The notes: generated by a model not told the origin, from the letters alone. Positions 27,547 to 36,239 are shown, counted from the first letter of the stretch. The stretch: 64,000 nucleotides of DNA from CAVRTJ01 sp964507185 (GCA_964507185.1 CAZDOY010000011.1:16135-80134), one strand, 5' to 3'. A program made the numbers and translations.

Positions 27547-28707
27547 ATGAGCATTCAGGGTGACTTCGCCACGATGCCGCTGCCAGATCTCCTGCAGTGG
27601 CTGGCCATAAGCCAGAAAACCGGCATCCTGCTTCTCCAACGCGGCGAAATCGTCAAGGAGATTTACTTCTGCCAGGGCAAGATCGTCGCCTCGGCGAGCA
27701 ACGACCCCCGCGAATATTTCGGCCAGTTTCTCCTGTCCTACGGAAAGATCGACGAAGCCGACCTCATGAGGGCCTTCATCAAGCAAGGCGAAACCGGCAT
27801 CAAGCTGGGAAGGATCCTCGTGATGGAAGGCCTTCTGAGTGAAGACGAGGTCCAGCGTTTTCTCCGCATCAAGGCGGAGGAGAGCATCTACGACCTCTTC
27901 CTTTGGCAGGCGGGCACCTTCAAATTTTATAACGACGCGCCCGCGCAAGACAGCCACGTTGCAATCCGCATGGATGTGACGTCCATTCTCATGGAAGGCA
28001 CCAGGCGGGCGGACGAGTGGGGGCGCATCCGGAAGATTTTTCCCACACCGCAAACGGTCCTCCGGATCCTCCCCGAGAACCTGACGCGCTCCATACTCTC
28101 CGATCCGCTCTACAACAGGATGGTCCAGCTGTTGGATGCGCCGCGGCGCATTTCCGATCTCAGCCTGATGTTCCACGCGTCCGATTTCGCGGTGAGCAAG
28201 ACCCTCTACGATATGTACCAGATGGGTATCCTGGATGTGGTCGAGGTGCCGCCGCCCGAACCCACGTCGGAGGTCGAGGTGGAAGGCAACGTCAGGAACC
28301 TCTGCAATCTGGGGCTCAAACAGTTCAACTCCGGCCACTACGAGGATGCGATCGAGACCTTCAAGCAGGTTCTCATTCTCTCCCCGGGTCATTCCCTGGC
28401 GCAGGCGATGATTCCCAAGGCATACAAGGAGATAAAGGACACGCTGGTTTCGGACGAGTTCAGCATCGAGCACGTTCCCTACCTGCGGCAATCCTTGTCG
28501 GACCTCAACGAACTCGCCTTTACGCCCCAGGAAAACTACGTCCTGAGCCGCATAAACGGCACAAACGCAGTCCAGTCGATCATACGCATCTCGCCGATCC
28601 AGGAAATAAGGGCGCTCATGATCTTCAAGAAGCTCGCCAAGGACGGACTGGTCGGGTTCATCCCGCCGGTGCAGAAACCGGATGTGGAAGAGAGCGAGAA
28701 CGACTGA
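27547..28707 (+). CDS. DUF4388 domain protein with C-terminal TPR-like region
   Basis: This 386-residue cytosolic protein opens with a DUF4388 domain (SIQGDFATMPLPDLLQWLAI, then TGILLLQRG, about 1-110). A winged-helix-like middle follows (HVAIRMDVTSILMEGTRRADEW near 140-160). A short TPR-like region (GLKQFNSGHYEDAIETFKQV near 258-277) precedes a last helical domain. DUF4388 (PatA N-terminal-like) proteins are common in Acidobacteria and deltaproteobacteria and are linked to signalling and regulation of gliding or type IV pili, but no biochemical role is settled. A paralogue lies at 57340. The gene starts 33 bases after the rplT terminator, so it likely has its own promoter. Confidence 0.8.
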   Translation: MSIQGDFATMPLPDLLQWLAISQKTGILLLQRGEIVKEIYFCQGKIVASASNDPREYFGQFLLSYGKIDEADLMRAFIKQGETGIKLGRILVMEGLLSEDEVQRFLRIKAEESIYDLFLWQAGTFKFYNDAPAQDSHVAIRMDVTSILMEGTRRADEWGRIRKIFPTPQTVLRILPENLTRSILSDPLYNRMVQLLDAPRRISDLSLMFHASDFAVSKTLYDMYQMGILDVVEVPPPEPTSEVEVEGNVRNLCNLGLKQFNSGHYEDAIETFKQVLILSPGHSLAQAMIPKAYKEIKDTLVSDEFSIEHVPYLRQSLSDLNELAFTPQENYVLSRINGTNAVQSIIRISPIQEIRALMIFKKLAKDGLVGFIPPVQKPDVEESEND

Positions 28708-28760
28708 GATTTCGCCCATGAGCGGTTTTCGGTCTATGCGGGGGTAATATCCTGGACCTG

Positions 28761-28782
28761 GACGTGAGCGATCGCTCACGTC
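28761..28782. promoter_or_regulatory. 22-bp perfect palindrome, candidate operator
   Basis: The half-site GACGTGAGCGA is followed directly by its exact reverse complement, with no loop, about 110 bases upstream of the promoter for the Fe-S oxidoreductase. A zero-spacer palindrome of this length suggests binding of a dimeric regulator or a methylation site (it contains GCGATCGC), not an RNA hairpin. Confidence 0.5.
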
Positions 28783-28889
28783 TCGGGAGCGGACTGGCAG
28801 TCGCCGGTGGCCATGTTAATTGAGAGCCAGCAATATTTTGTTCTTGTGGGTTTCGCGGCGCGATCATCAATAATGAGTGAATACCCACA

Positions 28890-28918
28890 TTGACAAAGGC
28901 ACGGCTTCATCCTATTCT
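28890..28918 (+). promoter_or_regulatory. Sigma-70-type promoter of the membrane Fe-S oxidoreductase
   Basis: A perfect -35 TTGACA (28890-28895), 17-base spacer and -10 TATTCT (28913-28918) lie 53 bases before the start codon. Confidence 0.75.
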
Positions 28919-28971
28919 GAGACTTAACCAAAGTTGCGCAGGGGGCGTGACGCCTGGGAGGAGGTAAGACC

Positions 28972-30936
28972 ATGCATCCAGTAGAAACCTGGCTCTTTTG
29001 GGCTTTCGTCATTGGTTCGCTGGCGCTGTTCGCCAACACGGCCCACCGTCGGATCGGCGCCCTCCTGGCGGGGGTTCCGGACAATCGCTTCGACAAACCC
29101 TGGGAGAGGCTGAAAGGCCTGTTTCTGTATGCATTCGTTCAAAAGCGCATGGTGAGAGACCGGTACGCCGGCTTCTTCCACCTCATGATCTTCTGGGGCT
29201 TCGTCGTCCTGGCCCTCCGGTCGACCTCTCTCATCCTCGAGGGCCTCTTTCCGCACTTCCACTTGACGGAGCTGCTCGGGCCGCTGGGCCTCGGGTACCA
29301 GACCACGAAGGACGTCTTCGAGATTCTGGTCATCGTCGGAGTGCTGCTGGCGTCCGCGCGACGCCTCTTTTTCCCTCCCGACCGCCTCGAGAACTCCTGG
29401 GACGCCTGGGCCACGCTGCACCTCATCGGGTGGCTCATGGTGACCGATCTCGTGGCCGACGGCGCCTTCATCGCGCTTCATAATCCGTCCTGGAAGGTCT
29501 GGTCGCCGGCAGGGCTCGCCATAGCGGGACTGCTCGGCGGCTTGTCCCACCCCGCGCTGCACGTTCTTTACAGAACCATGTGGTGGTGCCACCTGGCCAT
29601 ATTCTTCGGTTTCCTGAACTTCCTGCCGTACTCCAAGCACTTCCACGTCTTGACCGCTCTGTTCAACGTGTACTTCAGGGAACTCGAACCCGCCAAGAAC
29701 ATCCAGCCCATGGATCTCGAGGCGGAGCACTTCGGCGTCAACCGGATCCAGGATTTCAGCTGGAAGCAGATGCTCGATTTCTACACCTGCACGGAATGCG
29801 GCCGATGCAAGGAGGTCTGCCCGACCACGCTGACGGACAAGCCCCTCAAGCCCAAGGACTACGGCAACGACCTCCGGGATTACCTCTATGGGACGCCGCT
29901 GGCGCAGATGAAGCAGGACCTGGAAGTTCCGGAGGACCGTCCGCTTATCGGCGGCACGATCAGCGAGGACACGATCTGGGCCTGCACGACATGTGGCTAC
30001 TGCGAGTGGGCCTGCCCTCTTCACATCACCTTCGTCGACAAGCTGGTGGGCATGCGCCGCAACCTGACCCTCGAGGAGAGCAATTTCCCGCAGGAGGCGC
30101 AGATAGCTTTCAAGGGCATGGAGCGGCAGGGGAACCCCTGGAACCTCGCGCAGGCGGACCGAGCCAACTGGGCGGAAGGGCTTGACGTGCCGCACGTTTC
30201 GGACAAGCAGGATGCGGAGTACCTCTTCTGGGTGGGGTGCGCGGGCGCCTACGACGCGGCCGGCCAGAAGGTATCCAAGTCCCTGGTTCAGCTCATGAAC
30301 GCGGCGGGCGTCTCTTTCGCCACTCTGGGGACCGAGGAAACGTGCACGGGCGATTCGGCGAGACGGCTGGGCAACGAGTACCTCTTCCAGACCCTGGCCG
30401 AGACAAACATCGAGACGCTCAACGGCTACAAGGTTAGGAAGATCGTGACGAACTGCCCCCACTGCTTCAACACGCTGAAGAACGAGTACCCCGCCTTCGG
30501 CGGCCACTACGAGGTCGTGCACGGGACGGAGCTGGTCTCGCGCCTGATCGCAGAAGGGAAACTCAAGCTCACCCGGGAGGTGAAGGCCGACCTCACCTAC
30601 CACGACCCCTGCTATCTGGGCCGCTACAACCACAAGGTGGAGGCGCCGCGCACCATCCTGAACGCCATCCCCGGTGTGAACATAACCGAGATGGAACACC
30701 ACGGCGAGGCGGCCATGTGCTGCGGCGCAGGCGGAGGCCGCATGTGGCTGGAAGAGAAGATCGGAAAGCGCATCAATCACGAACGGCTCGACCAGGCCCT
30801 TGAAACGGGCGCCAAGGGCGTCGCCGTGGCCTGCCCCTTCTGCAGCGTCATGCTGGGCAACGCCGCGGGCGAAACTGATCATGAATCGTTTGAGACGCAC
30901 GATGTGCTGGAGCTGGCGGCCAAGTCACTGTCCTGA
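28972..30936 (+). CDS. Membrane-anchored (Fe-S)-binding oxidoreductase (HdrD/ETF:quinone oxidoreductase-like)
   Basis: The product has 654 residues. The N-terminal part has five to six transmembrane helices (roughly 5-25, 70-90, 115-135, 150-170, 185-205, 207-225) with histidines suited to haem b, like NarI-type subunits. Two 4Fe-4S motifs follow, CTECGRCKEVCP near 272 and CTTCGYCEWACP near 337. Two CCG domains follow, with NCPHCFNTLKNEYP, YHDPCYLGRYN and MCCGAGGGRMW. This architecture is that of the DUF224 protein proposed as electron-transfer-flavoprotein:menaquinone oxidoreductase in beta-oxidising and syntrophic bacteria. No etfAB genes adjoin it, so the donor is inferred. GGAGGAGG precedes the ATG. 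A terminator follows the stop. Confidence 0.92.
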   Translation: MHPVETWLFWAFVIGSLALFANTAHRRIGALLAGVPDNRFDKPWERLKGLFLYAFVQKRMVRDRYAGFFHLMIFWGFVVLALRSTSLILEGLFPHFHLTELLGPLGLGYQTTKDVFEILVIVGVLLASARRLFFPPDRLENSWDAWATLHLIGWLMVTDLVADGAFIALHNPSWKVWSPAGLAIAGLLGGLSHPALHVLYRTMWWCHLAIFFGFLNFLPYSKHFHVLTALFNVYFRELEPAKNIQPMDLEAEHFGVNRIQDFSWKQMLDFYTCTECGRCKEVCPTTLTDKPLKPKDYGNDLRDYLYGTPLAQMKQDLEVPEDRPLIGGTISEDTIWACTTCGYCEWACPLHITFVDKLVGMRRNLTLEESNFPQEAQIAFKGMERQGNPWNLAQADRANWAEGLDVPHVSDKQDAEYLFWVGCAGAYDAAGQKVSKSLVQLMNAAGVSFATLGTEETCTGDSARRLGNEYLFQTLAETNIETLNGYKVRKIVTNCPHCFNTLKNEYPAFGGHYEVVHGTELVSRLIAEGKLKLTREVKADLTYHDPCYLGRYNHKVEAPRTILNAIPGVNITEMEHHGEAAMCCGAGGGRMWLEEKIGKRINHERLDQALETGAKGVAVACPFCSVMLGNAAGETDHESFETHDVLELAAKSLS

Positions 30937-30953
30937 TTCACGGTCTAACCAGT

Positions 30954-30990
30954 AAGACCCCGCTCCGCATGCGGCGCGGGGTCTTTTCTT
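30954..30990 (+). terminator. Rho-independent terminator after the Fe-S oxidoreductase
   Basis: AAGACCCCG (30954-30962) pairs with CGGGGTCTT (30977-30985), and a TTTTCTTT tract follows. The mobA start lies 13 bases downstream, so mobA translation begins just behind the hairpin. Confidence 0.85.
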
Positions 30991-31002
30991 TGACGGGGTG
31001 CC

Positions 31003-31611
31003 ATGAGTCCCTCCGCAAAAACCTTCATCGCCGGCGCCATCATCGCCGGTGGGCGTTCCAGCCGCATGGGCGAGGACAAGCGCCTCCTGACCTTCGAAGA
31101 CGAGACATTCCTGGAGCGCGCGGCAAAACTCCTTCACGGTGTCTGCAGCGAAGTGCTCTACGCGGCTCCGGACCCTCCACCCCTGCCGATCGAAGCGAGG
31201 CATGCCCCGGACCGCTTTCCGGGAATGGGCGTTCTGTCGGGCATCCACGCCGCCTTGTGCGAAGCCAGCACCGACAGAGTCCTCTGTATCGCCGTAGACA
31301 CACCCCTGCTGACCGCCGAGTGGCTGGTTCTGATGGACAGACGCTGTCGGGAAACCGGCCTTCCCTGCATACCGCGGACTGGGCGGCGCCTGCACCCCCT
31401 GCCGGGGTGCTACCCGGCATCGGTCCGCCCCTATGTCGAGGCGGCTCTCAGGGAAGGGCGTTCCACGGCCTACCGCCTGCTGGAAGCAATCGGCGCGGTC
31501 AGTATCGACGAGGACGAGGCGGACAGAAACGGCTGCAGCCCCGCGGCGCTCACCAACGTGAACACCCCGGAAGACTGGCGGGCCCTCCTGGAAGTAAGCA
31601 GGCGGCGATAG
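31003..31611 (+). CDS. mobA: Molybdenum cofactor guanylyltransferase
   Basis: The 202-residue nucleotidyltransferase attaches GMP to molybdopterin to make the MGD cofactor of formate dehydrogenases, nitrate reductases and the like. The nucleotide-binding loop AGAIIAGGRSSRMGEDKRLL is near residue 11, followed by the metal-binding VDTPLL near 105 and PRTGRRLHPLPG near 124. With selB in the same window it hints at a molybdenum selenoenzyme such as formate dehydrogenase elsewhere; that is inference. It converges with the malic enzyme gene at a 9-base gap. Confidence 0.9.
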   Translation: MSPSAKTFIAGAIIAGGRSSRMGEDKRLLTFEDETFLERAAKLLHGVCSEVLYAAPDPPPLPIEARHAPDRFPGMGVLSGIHAALCEASTDRVLCIAVDTPLLTAEWLVLMDRRCRETGLPCIPRTGRRLHPLPGCYPASVRPYVEAALREGRSTAYRLLEAIGAVSIDEDEADRNGCSPAALTNVNTPEDWRALLEVSRRR

Positions 31612-31620
31612 CGCGCGGCC

Positions 31621-33360
31621 CTACTCCATCAGTCCGCCCGGGCCGGGCCGATAGGAGTAGTAGTGTGGTTCCCACTGCGCCTTCCTTATGAGGGCCGAGA
31701 GCCTTTCGTCGTCGAGCAGGCGTCCGAACCCCGAGTCCCTGGCCTCCTTTGCGACGGCGAAGGCGACTTGGAAGGCTACTTCCCGAATGTCGTTCATGGG
31801 CGGCAGCAGGAGGCCCTCCTCGCGCTGCGAAGCCGTGACCATTGAACTCAGGGCTTTGCTGGCGGCGAGAAACATGGCGTTGGTGATGCGGGGCGTCCGG
31901 CTGATGAGCGCACCCAGCCCGACGCCCGGAAAGATGTAGAGGTTGTTGCACTGGGATGTCTCCACGCGACGTCCCTTCCACTCGACGGGTTTGAATGGGC
32001 TGCCGCTGGCCATGAGGCCCCTGCCGTTCGTTGCGGCGGCAACTTGTTCGGGCGTGCATTCGGACTTGGCTGTAGGGTTCGAGAGCGGCATAACGACAGG
32101 CCTGTCGGTACTCTTGGCCATCTGTCCGAGGATCTCGTCGTTGAAGAGGCCACGTTTGGCGGTCACGCCGATCATGACGGTAGGCTGTGCGTTACGGACC
32201 ACGTCCATGAGCGTTATCCTGTCCGGGGACTCCAGGTTCCAGCCCTCGACGGCGGCACGGCGCTGTGCGAACGGACGCTGGGGCGGTTCAAGCTCCGGGG
32301 AGTCTTCCATGAGAAGGCCTGCAATATCCACCGCGAAGATGTGCTTCCGGGCCTCCTCGTCCGAGAGGCCCTCCTCCTTCAGTATGTCCAGTATCCGTCT
32401 TGCCGAACCGGTGCCCGCTTGGCCCATGCCGACGATGAGAAAGCGCTGATCTGCAAAGTGCTCGTTCTTTATCTGCATGGCGGTCATGAGAGCGGAGAGC
32501 GAAGTCGCGCCGGTTCCCTGGATGTCGTCGTTGAAGGACAAAATTCTGTCCCGGTAACGTTCGAGCAGCATGAACGCTTTGTTCTTGGAGAAGTCCTCCC
32601 ACTGGAGAAGGGCGTTGGGGAGGTTTCTCTTGATGCCAAGGACGAACCGCTCTATGAAATCCTGGTATGCCTGACCCTCCAGCCGCTCATGGCGACAACC
32701 GAGGTAGAGGGGGTCATTGAGAAGTTTCTCGTTGTTGGTGCCGACGTCGAGGCAGATGGGCAGGCATCCTGTAGGGTGTAGTCCGCCGGCCGCGACGTAC
32801 AGGCTCACTTTTCCCACTGGAATCGCCATACCGTCGGAACCCAAGTCTCCGAGGCCCAAAATGCGCTCGCCGTCCGTAACGACCGCGAGAAAGACCTCGG
32901 GGAGAGAAATACTCTTGAATATGTCGTCGATATTGGCAATGTTCTCCGGCGTAATGTAGATGCCGCGGTAGCGCCGGACGATGTGGCTCGCCATCAGGCA
33001 CGCCTGTCCGACGGTTGGCGTGTAGACGATGGGAACCATCTCCGTGAGGTTGTCGCACAGAACCCTGTAGAAGAGGGTCTCGTTCCTGTCCAGCAGGCCC
33101 TGCAGGAAAATGTACCTTTCCAGGTCCGTGGGCTTGCGGCTGTAGTTTTCCATGACCCGGTCCGCCTGCAGCGCCAGGGTTCCAATGCCGGAGCGCAAGT
33201 GTCCGTCAAGCTTAAGAGACTTCCTCTCTCCCGTCGTGAAAGCGGACGCTTTGTTCAGCAGCGCGTTTGAAAGGAGGTGGCTGCCGCGGAGGCAGACCTC
33301 GTAGTACTCTTCGCCCGTAAGGGGATCAAATTTGATCGTAAAGGTCTTCATGGTCTTCAC
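31621..33360 (-). CDS. Malic enzyme (malate dehydrogenase, oxaloacetate-decarboxylating)
   Basis: This 579-residue eukaryotic-like/MaeA-type malic enzyme converts malate to pyruvate and CO2 with NAD(P)+. Conserved parts include IVYTPTVGQACL near 110, ITPENIANIDDIF near 134 and GLGDLGSDGMAIPVGK near 166. The metal-binding FNDDIQGTG lies near 278 and the dinucleotide fold IVGMGQAGTGSARRI near 311. Length matches the large malic enzyme family. Cofactor choice cannot be fixed by eye. A perfect TATAAT (33482-33487, minus strand) lies about 120 bases upstream, but no good -35 was found. Confidence 0.94.
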   Translation of the reverse strand: MKTMKTFTIKFDPLTGEEYYEVCLRGSHLLSNALLNKASAFTTGERKSLKLDGHLRSGIGTLALQADRVMENYSRKPTDLERYIFLQGLLDRNETLFYRVLCDNLTEMVPIVYTPTVGQACLMASHIVRRYRGIYITPENIANIDDIFKSISLPEVFLAVVTDGERILGLGDLGSDGMAIPVGKVSLYVAAGGLHPTGCLPICLDVGTNNEKLLNDPLYLGCRHERLEGQAYQDFIERFVLGIKRNLPNALLQWEDFSKNKAFMLLERYRDRILSFNDDIQGTGATSLSALMTAMQIKNEHFADQRFLIVGMGQAGTGSARRILDILKEEGLSDEEARKHIFAVDIAGLLMEDSPELEPPQRPFAQRRAAVEGWNLESPDRITLMDVVRNAQPTVMIGVTAKRGLFNDEILGQMAKSTDRPVVMPLSNPTAKSECTPEQVAAATNGRGLMASGSPFKPVEWKGRRVETSQCNNLYIFPGVGLGALISRTPRITNAMFLAASKALSSMVTASQREEGLLLPPMNDIREVAFQVAFAVAKEARDSGFGRLLDDERLSALIRKAQWEPHYYSYRPGPGGLME

Positions 33361-33532
33361 TTCTCCCTATCAGTGCAACCGGCAGCTGTGCGGTTCCGAT
33401 CTGCCGTTCCGAGGGTCTTCCTGCTCCGGCCTGTGCTGTGCGGAAAAGCCAGCTTCCCAGGCCTCTCGAGCGCGGGAAACAATTATACTCCCCCTATCCT
33501 AACAGGAAAGGAATACTGAAGAGAGCGGCTTG

Positions 33533-33561
33533 TTGAAGGGTGATCTGAGCCATGCTATGTT
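33533..33561 (+). promoter_or_regulatory. Likely promoter of the peroxiredoxin gene
   Basis: A -35 TTGAAG (33533-33538), 17-base spacer and -10 TATGTT (33556-33561) lie 27 bases before the start codon. Each box matches the consensus in four of six positions. Confidence 0.45.
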
Positions 33562-33588
33562 TTGTTTACGTCTTCACGGGTTGTTGAA

Positions 33589-34185
33589 ATGAAGCTGGAG
33601 CCCATCATCGGATTGGCCATGCTGGCCCTGGTCGCTACCTCCGGGCCGTGGTCCCGTGGCCGGGACCGGGAGAAGAACGCCATGAAGGAAGATAAACCGA
33701 AGGTCGGCATGCCCGCCCCCGACTTCACCGCGCCCTCTACGGACGGAGGCACAGTCTCCCTGAGCGATTTCAAGGGGAGGATCGTGGTCCTTTACTTCTA
33801 CCCGAAGGACGACACGCCGGGATGCACGAAGGAGGCCTGCGCCTTCAGAGATGCCGAAAGCGAGATGAAGAAACTCGGGGTCGTGGTGCTCGGCATCAGC
33901 AAGGACGACATGAAGTCCCACGAGAAGTTCGGGCAGAAATATAATTTGAACTTCCCGCTGCTCTCGGATCCCGAAGGGAAGATCATCGCCGCCTACGGCG
34001 CATGGAAAGAGAACAGCATCTTCGGCAGGACGGCGCTCGGGGTCAACAGGTCGACCTTCGTCATCGATCGCGAGGGCATCGTGCGCAAGGTCTGGCGGAA
34101 CGTGTCCGTCAAGGGTCACTCGAAAGCCGTCCTCGAGTTCATCGAGAAGAACCTCGTGAATGACCGCGAGGAGGGGGGTAAGTAA
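33589..34185 (+). CDS. bcp: Thioredoxin-dependent peroxiredoxin, Bcp/PrxQ family, with membrane-targeting N-terminus
   Basis: The product is a 198-residue atypical 2-Cys peroxiredoxin that reduces hydroperoxides. The PrxQ signature TPGCTKEACAFRD puts the peroxidatic and resolving cysteines four residues apart, as in E. coli Bcp. GMPAPDFTAPSTDGG begins the enzyme domain at about residue 40. An extra hydrophobic N-terminus (PIIGLAMLALVATSG) precedes it and looks like a signal peptide or anchor, which suggests periplasmic action. An internal ATG at 33682 would give a cytosolic form. Confidence 0.9.
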   Translation: MKLEPIIGLAMLALVATSGPWSRGRDREKNAMKEDKPKVGMPAPDFTAPSTDGGTVSLSDFKGRIVVLYFYPKDDTPGCTKEACAFRDAESEMKKLGVVVLGISKDDMKSHEKFGQKYNLNFPLLSDPEGKIIAAYGAWKENSIFGRTALGVNRSTFVIDREGIVRKVWRNVSVKGHSKAVLEFIEKNLVNDREEGGK

Positions 34186-34600
34186 CCATTTGGGAGTTGG
34201 GATTGGGGATTTTGGATTCTAGAGACTGCAATGAAATGAGGATGGGTCTTTTCCCGAGGGCTAAGGGTTAAGGCCGAAGGGCTAAAGGGACAACGGCTTG
34301 GGGCGGGCCTTCGAAAGGCAGCCCCCAGCTTGGATCACTCGGACACCCCTTGATGCTTTCATTGCGAGGGCGCCGTCGAAGGGCATCTTCGACGCAATCT
34401 CTCTCTACGGTGCACCCTTGCACCCAGCCGCCGCAGTCCGCGGGGGGCTTTCGTTCCAGGTTGGACGTTGAAGGTCGGGGACGACGTCGCGGCGGTGCCC
34501 TGCGGTCAGCGGTCGATTCCCGACGGCCCGTTCGACATTCGCGGGTCCTCGGTCTGCCGTTTCTCCCTTAGCCTTTTGCCTTTAGGCCTTAGCCCTTCCT
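34186..34600. repeat. Composite intergenic element, copy L2 (two inward-facing parts)
   Basis: The 415-base gap between two convergent genes is filled by element modules. GGGATT-like heptamers begin 1 base after the bcp stop (34186-34218). A GGCTAAGG/GGCC-GAA block follows at 34254-34288, then a CTTCGAAAGGC piece near 34308 and GGATCACTC at 34331-34340. The GGCTAAGG block recurs in inverted orientation at 34562-34600 and ends 1 base before the transporter stop. No gene is evident. Confidence 0.7.
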
Positions 34601-34601
34601 A

Positions 34602-35522
34602 TCATGCGCCGTCCGTTCGGAGCCAGTTTCCTTTCGGAGCCGAGTCGCCGTGGCGGGAAAGCGCGATGACGACTCCGGCAAAGACCAAAACGGCCCCGAT
34701 GTAGAAACGGAGACCGGGAATCTCCGCGAACAGTATGCCGGCGAGGATAATCGAGACCACGGGCTCGACGAGGATGGAGAGGTTGACGCGGTAGGTTTCC
34801 ATGTGCCTGACGGCGTAGTTGAGAAGATTATGGCCAAGGGTCGAAGGGAACAGGGCAAGGAGGACGAACATGAGCCAGGTGCGCCCGTCGTATCCCGTGA
34901 AGCGATCACCCGCCACCAGTGCCGAAACGCCCAGTCCCCCGGCGGCTATCAGGTAGAGGACGAAGAGATACTGCGGCAGGGGAACGCGCTCCCTGACGTG
35001 GCGCCCGACGGTCAGGTACACAGCCGCGGCGATGGCCGCGACCAGTGCCAGCGCGTCTCCGTACAGGTTGTGATGGCCGCGGCTGAAGTCTCCGGAGACG
35101 ATGATGGCCACGCCCCCCATCGCGAGAACGATGGCGGCGATGCCCTTGCGCGGAACCGGTTCGTGCAGGAAAAGATAACCAAGAACGCCGCCCCATACGG
35201 GCTGGGTGGAGATAAGGAGCAGCGACGAAGCGATGGTCGTGTATTTGACGGAGGCGATCCACGTTCCGAAGTGCAGGGCCAGGATCAGCCCGGTCCCGAC
35301 GGTGTAGGGCAGGAGGCGGAACTGCTCCCGCCAGTCGATGGGCTGCTTCTTGAGCCTGGCGATCACCAGCGGCGCCAGGATGATGGCCGCCATGAGCTTC
35401 CGCCAGAATGCGATGGTCAAGGCCGGTGCCGCCGCGTATCTGACCAGGATAGCGGGAAAAGAGATGCAGAAGAGCCCCAGGGCCAGGACCCACCGGACCC
35501 GGCGCTCGTGGTCTTCGCTCAT
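34602..35522 (-). CDS. DMT superfamily (EamA) transporter
   Basis: This 306-residue inner-membrane protein has ten hydrophobic segments in two EamA repeats, for example LGLFCISFPAILVRYAAAPA at the start and VNLSILVEPVVSIILAGILF near 255. Such transporters export metabolites or drugs; the substrate is unknown. I start it at ATG 35522, which overlaps the stop of the upstream zinc-finger gene by 4 bases (ATGA). The longer frame to 35567 would overlap it more deeply. The operon order is secreted protein, zinc-finger protein, transporter. Confidence 0.88.
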   Translation of the reverse strand: MSEDHERRVRWVLALGLFCISFPAILVRYAAAPALTIAFWRKLMAAIILAPLVIARLKKQPIDWREQFRLLPYTVGTGLILALHFGTWIASVKYTTIASSLLLISTQPVWGGVLGYLFLHEPVPRKGIAAIVLAMGGVAIIVSGDFSRGHHNLYGDALALVAAIAAAVYLTVGRHVRERVPLPQYLFVLYLIAAGGLGVSALVAGDRFTGYDGRTWLMFVLLALFPSTLGHNLLNYAVRHMETYRVNLSILVEPVVSIILAGILFAEIPGLRFYIGAVLVFAGVVIALSRHGDSAPKGNWLRTDGA

Positions 35523-35758
35523 TCTGGCGCGCTGCCGTCCACGGGCGCCGCGGCTCTGTCCTCGCATTGCTTGCAGACGGCCTCACGTCCCCCGAACACG
35601 GCGGGATTAGATGCCATCGTCCGGCAGTCGGGACAGCACAGGCGCCCGCATCGGGAGCATATGCCGTGGAGATCCGGATCGAAGGGCTCGGTGCACAGAT
35701 CGCATCGCCAGGGCTGGATGTTGCCCTGCAGGGTCTTCTTATCGCTTCTCAGTGGCAT
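35519..35758 (-). CDS. Small FYVE/treble-clef-like zinc-finger protein
   Basis: The product has 79 residues and four CxxC pairs: C19/C22, C34/C37, C42/C45 and C62/C65. The spacing C37-x4-C42 and C45-x16-C62 equals the FYVE zinc-finger pattern of eukaryotes (C-x2-C, C-x2-C-x4-C-x2-C-x16-C-x2-C). The core reads ICSRCGRLCCPDC. The RRHHCR lipid-binding motif is absent, so phosphoinositide binding is not expected. It overlaps the secreted-protein gene by 20 bases upstream and the DMT transporter by 4 bases downstream, so all three appear translationally coupled. The function is unknown; a generic two-zinc ribbon is the conservative reading. Confidence 0.7.
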   Translation of the reverse strand: MPLRSDKKTLQGNIQPWRCDLCTEPFDPDLHGICSRCGRLCCPDCRTMASNPAVFGGREAVCKQCEDRAAAPVDGSAPE

Positions 35759-36239
35759 GTTCTAGCGCTCTGGATTCGCGTTGGATGGTGAAGGGGACGG
35801 ATTCGGGACGTTTCCCGTGCCTTCCGATCCGCACCTCGTGTGGGGAGGCCCTGTGGCCGTCTATGATGAGATCGAAGGTCACCGCCCGGGCCGAAGGACT
35901 GAGCTTGAAGTCGACACCGTCCATCCCGCCGTGCGCGACGGCGTCGAAGCGGATTGTCCGGTGGTTTATTTTCTTGATGAAGTCCTTTCTGTCCTTCGAC
36001 ACGGCCCTGACGTGTTCGAAGGCTCCGTCGCACCTGATCGTGCCCGAAAAGACATGTCTTTTCTTCCTGGTGGTCCATCGGACGTGCCAGCCGTCCGAAT
36101 CGTTCCAAATGAAATACCCCCTGGACTGCCCGGCGGTGAAAGCCGGTCTGCCCCGCCAGTAGTGTTCCTGGTTCGCGAGGGCGAGCGTGGACAGAATGAA
36201 TGCGGCCACCAGGAGAACAAGAGTGGTTTTCGTCTTCAT
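35739..36239 (-). CDS. Hypothetical secreted protein
   Basis: The product has 166 residues with a clear signal peptide (KTTLVLLVAAFILSTLALA, cleavage likely near residue 21). A mature beta-rich domain follows that starts HYWRGRPAFTAGQSRGYFIW and is rich in basic residues. I recognise no family. ATG 36239 was chosen because GGAGG lies 6 bases upstream. It is the first gene of a coupled trio with the small zinc-finger protein and the DMT transporter, and lies 19 bases beyond the stop of the lytic transglycosylase. Confidence 0.75.
   Translation of the reverse strand: MKTKTTLVLLVAAFILSTLALANQEHYWRGRPAFTAGQSRGYFIWNDSDGWHVRWTTRKKRHVFSGTIRCDGAFEHVRAVSKDRKDFIKKINHRTIRFDAVAHGGMDGVDFKLSPSARAVTFDLIIDGHRASPHEVRIGRHGKRPESVPFTIQRESRALEHATEKR

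Noticed and set aside
28924..30900. 658-codon open frame opposite the Fe-S oxidoreductase
   Set aside because: It mirrors the high-GC third-position bias of the real gene. The real strand has promoter, ribosome site and Fe-S motifs.
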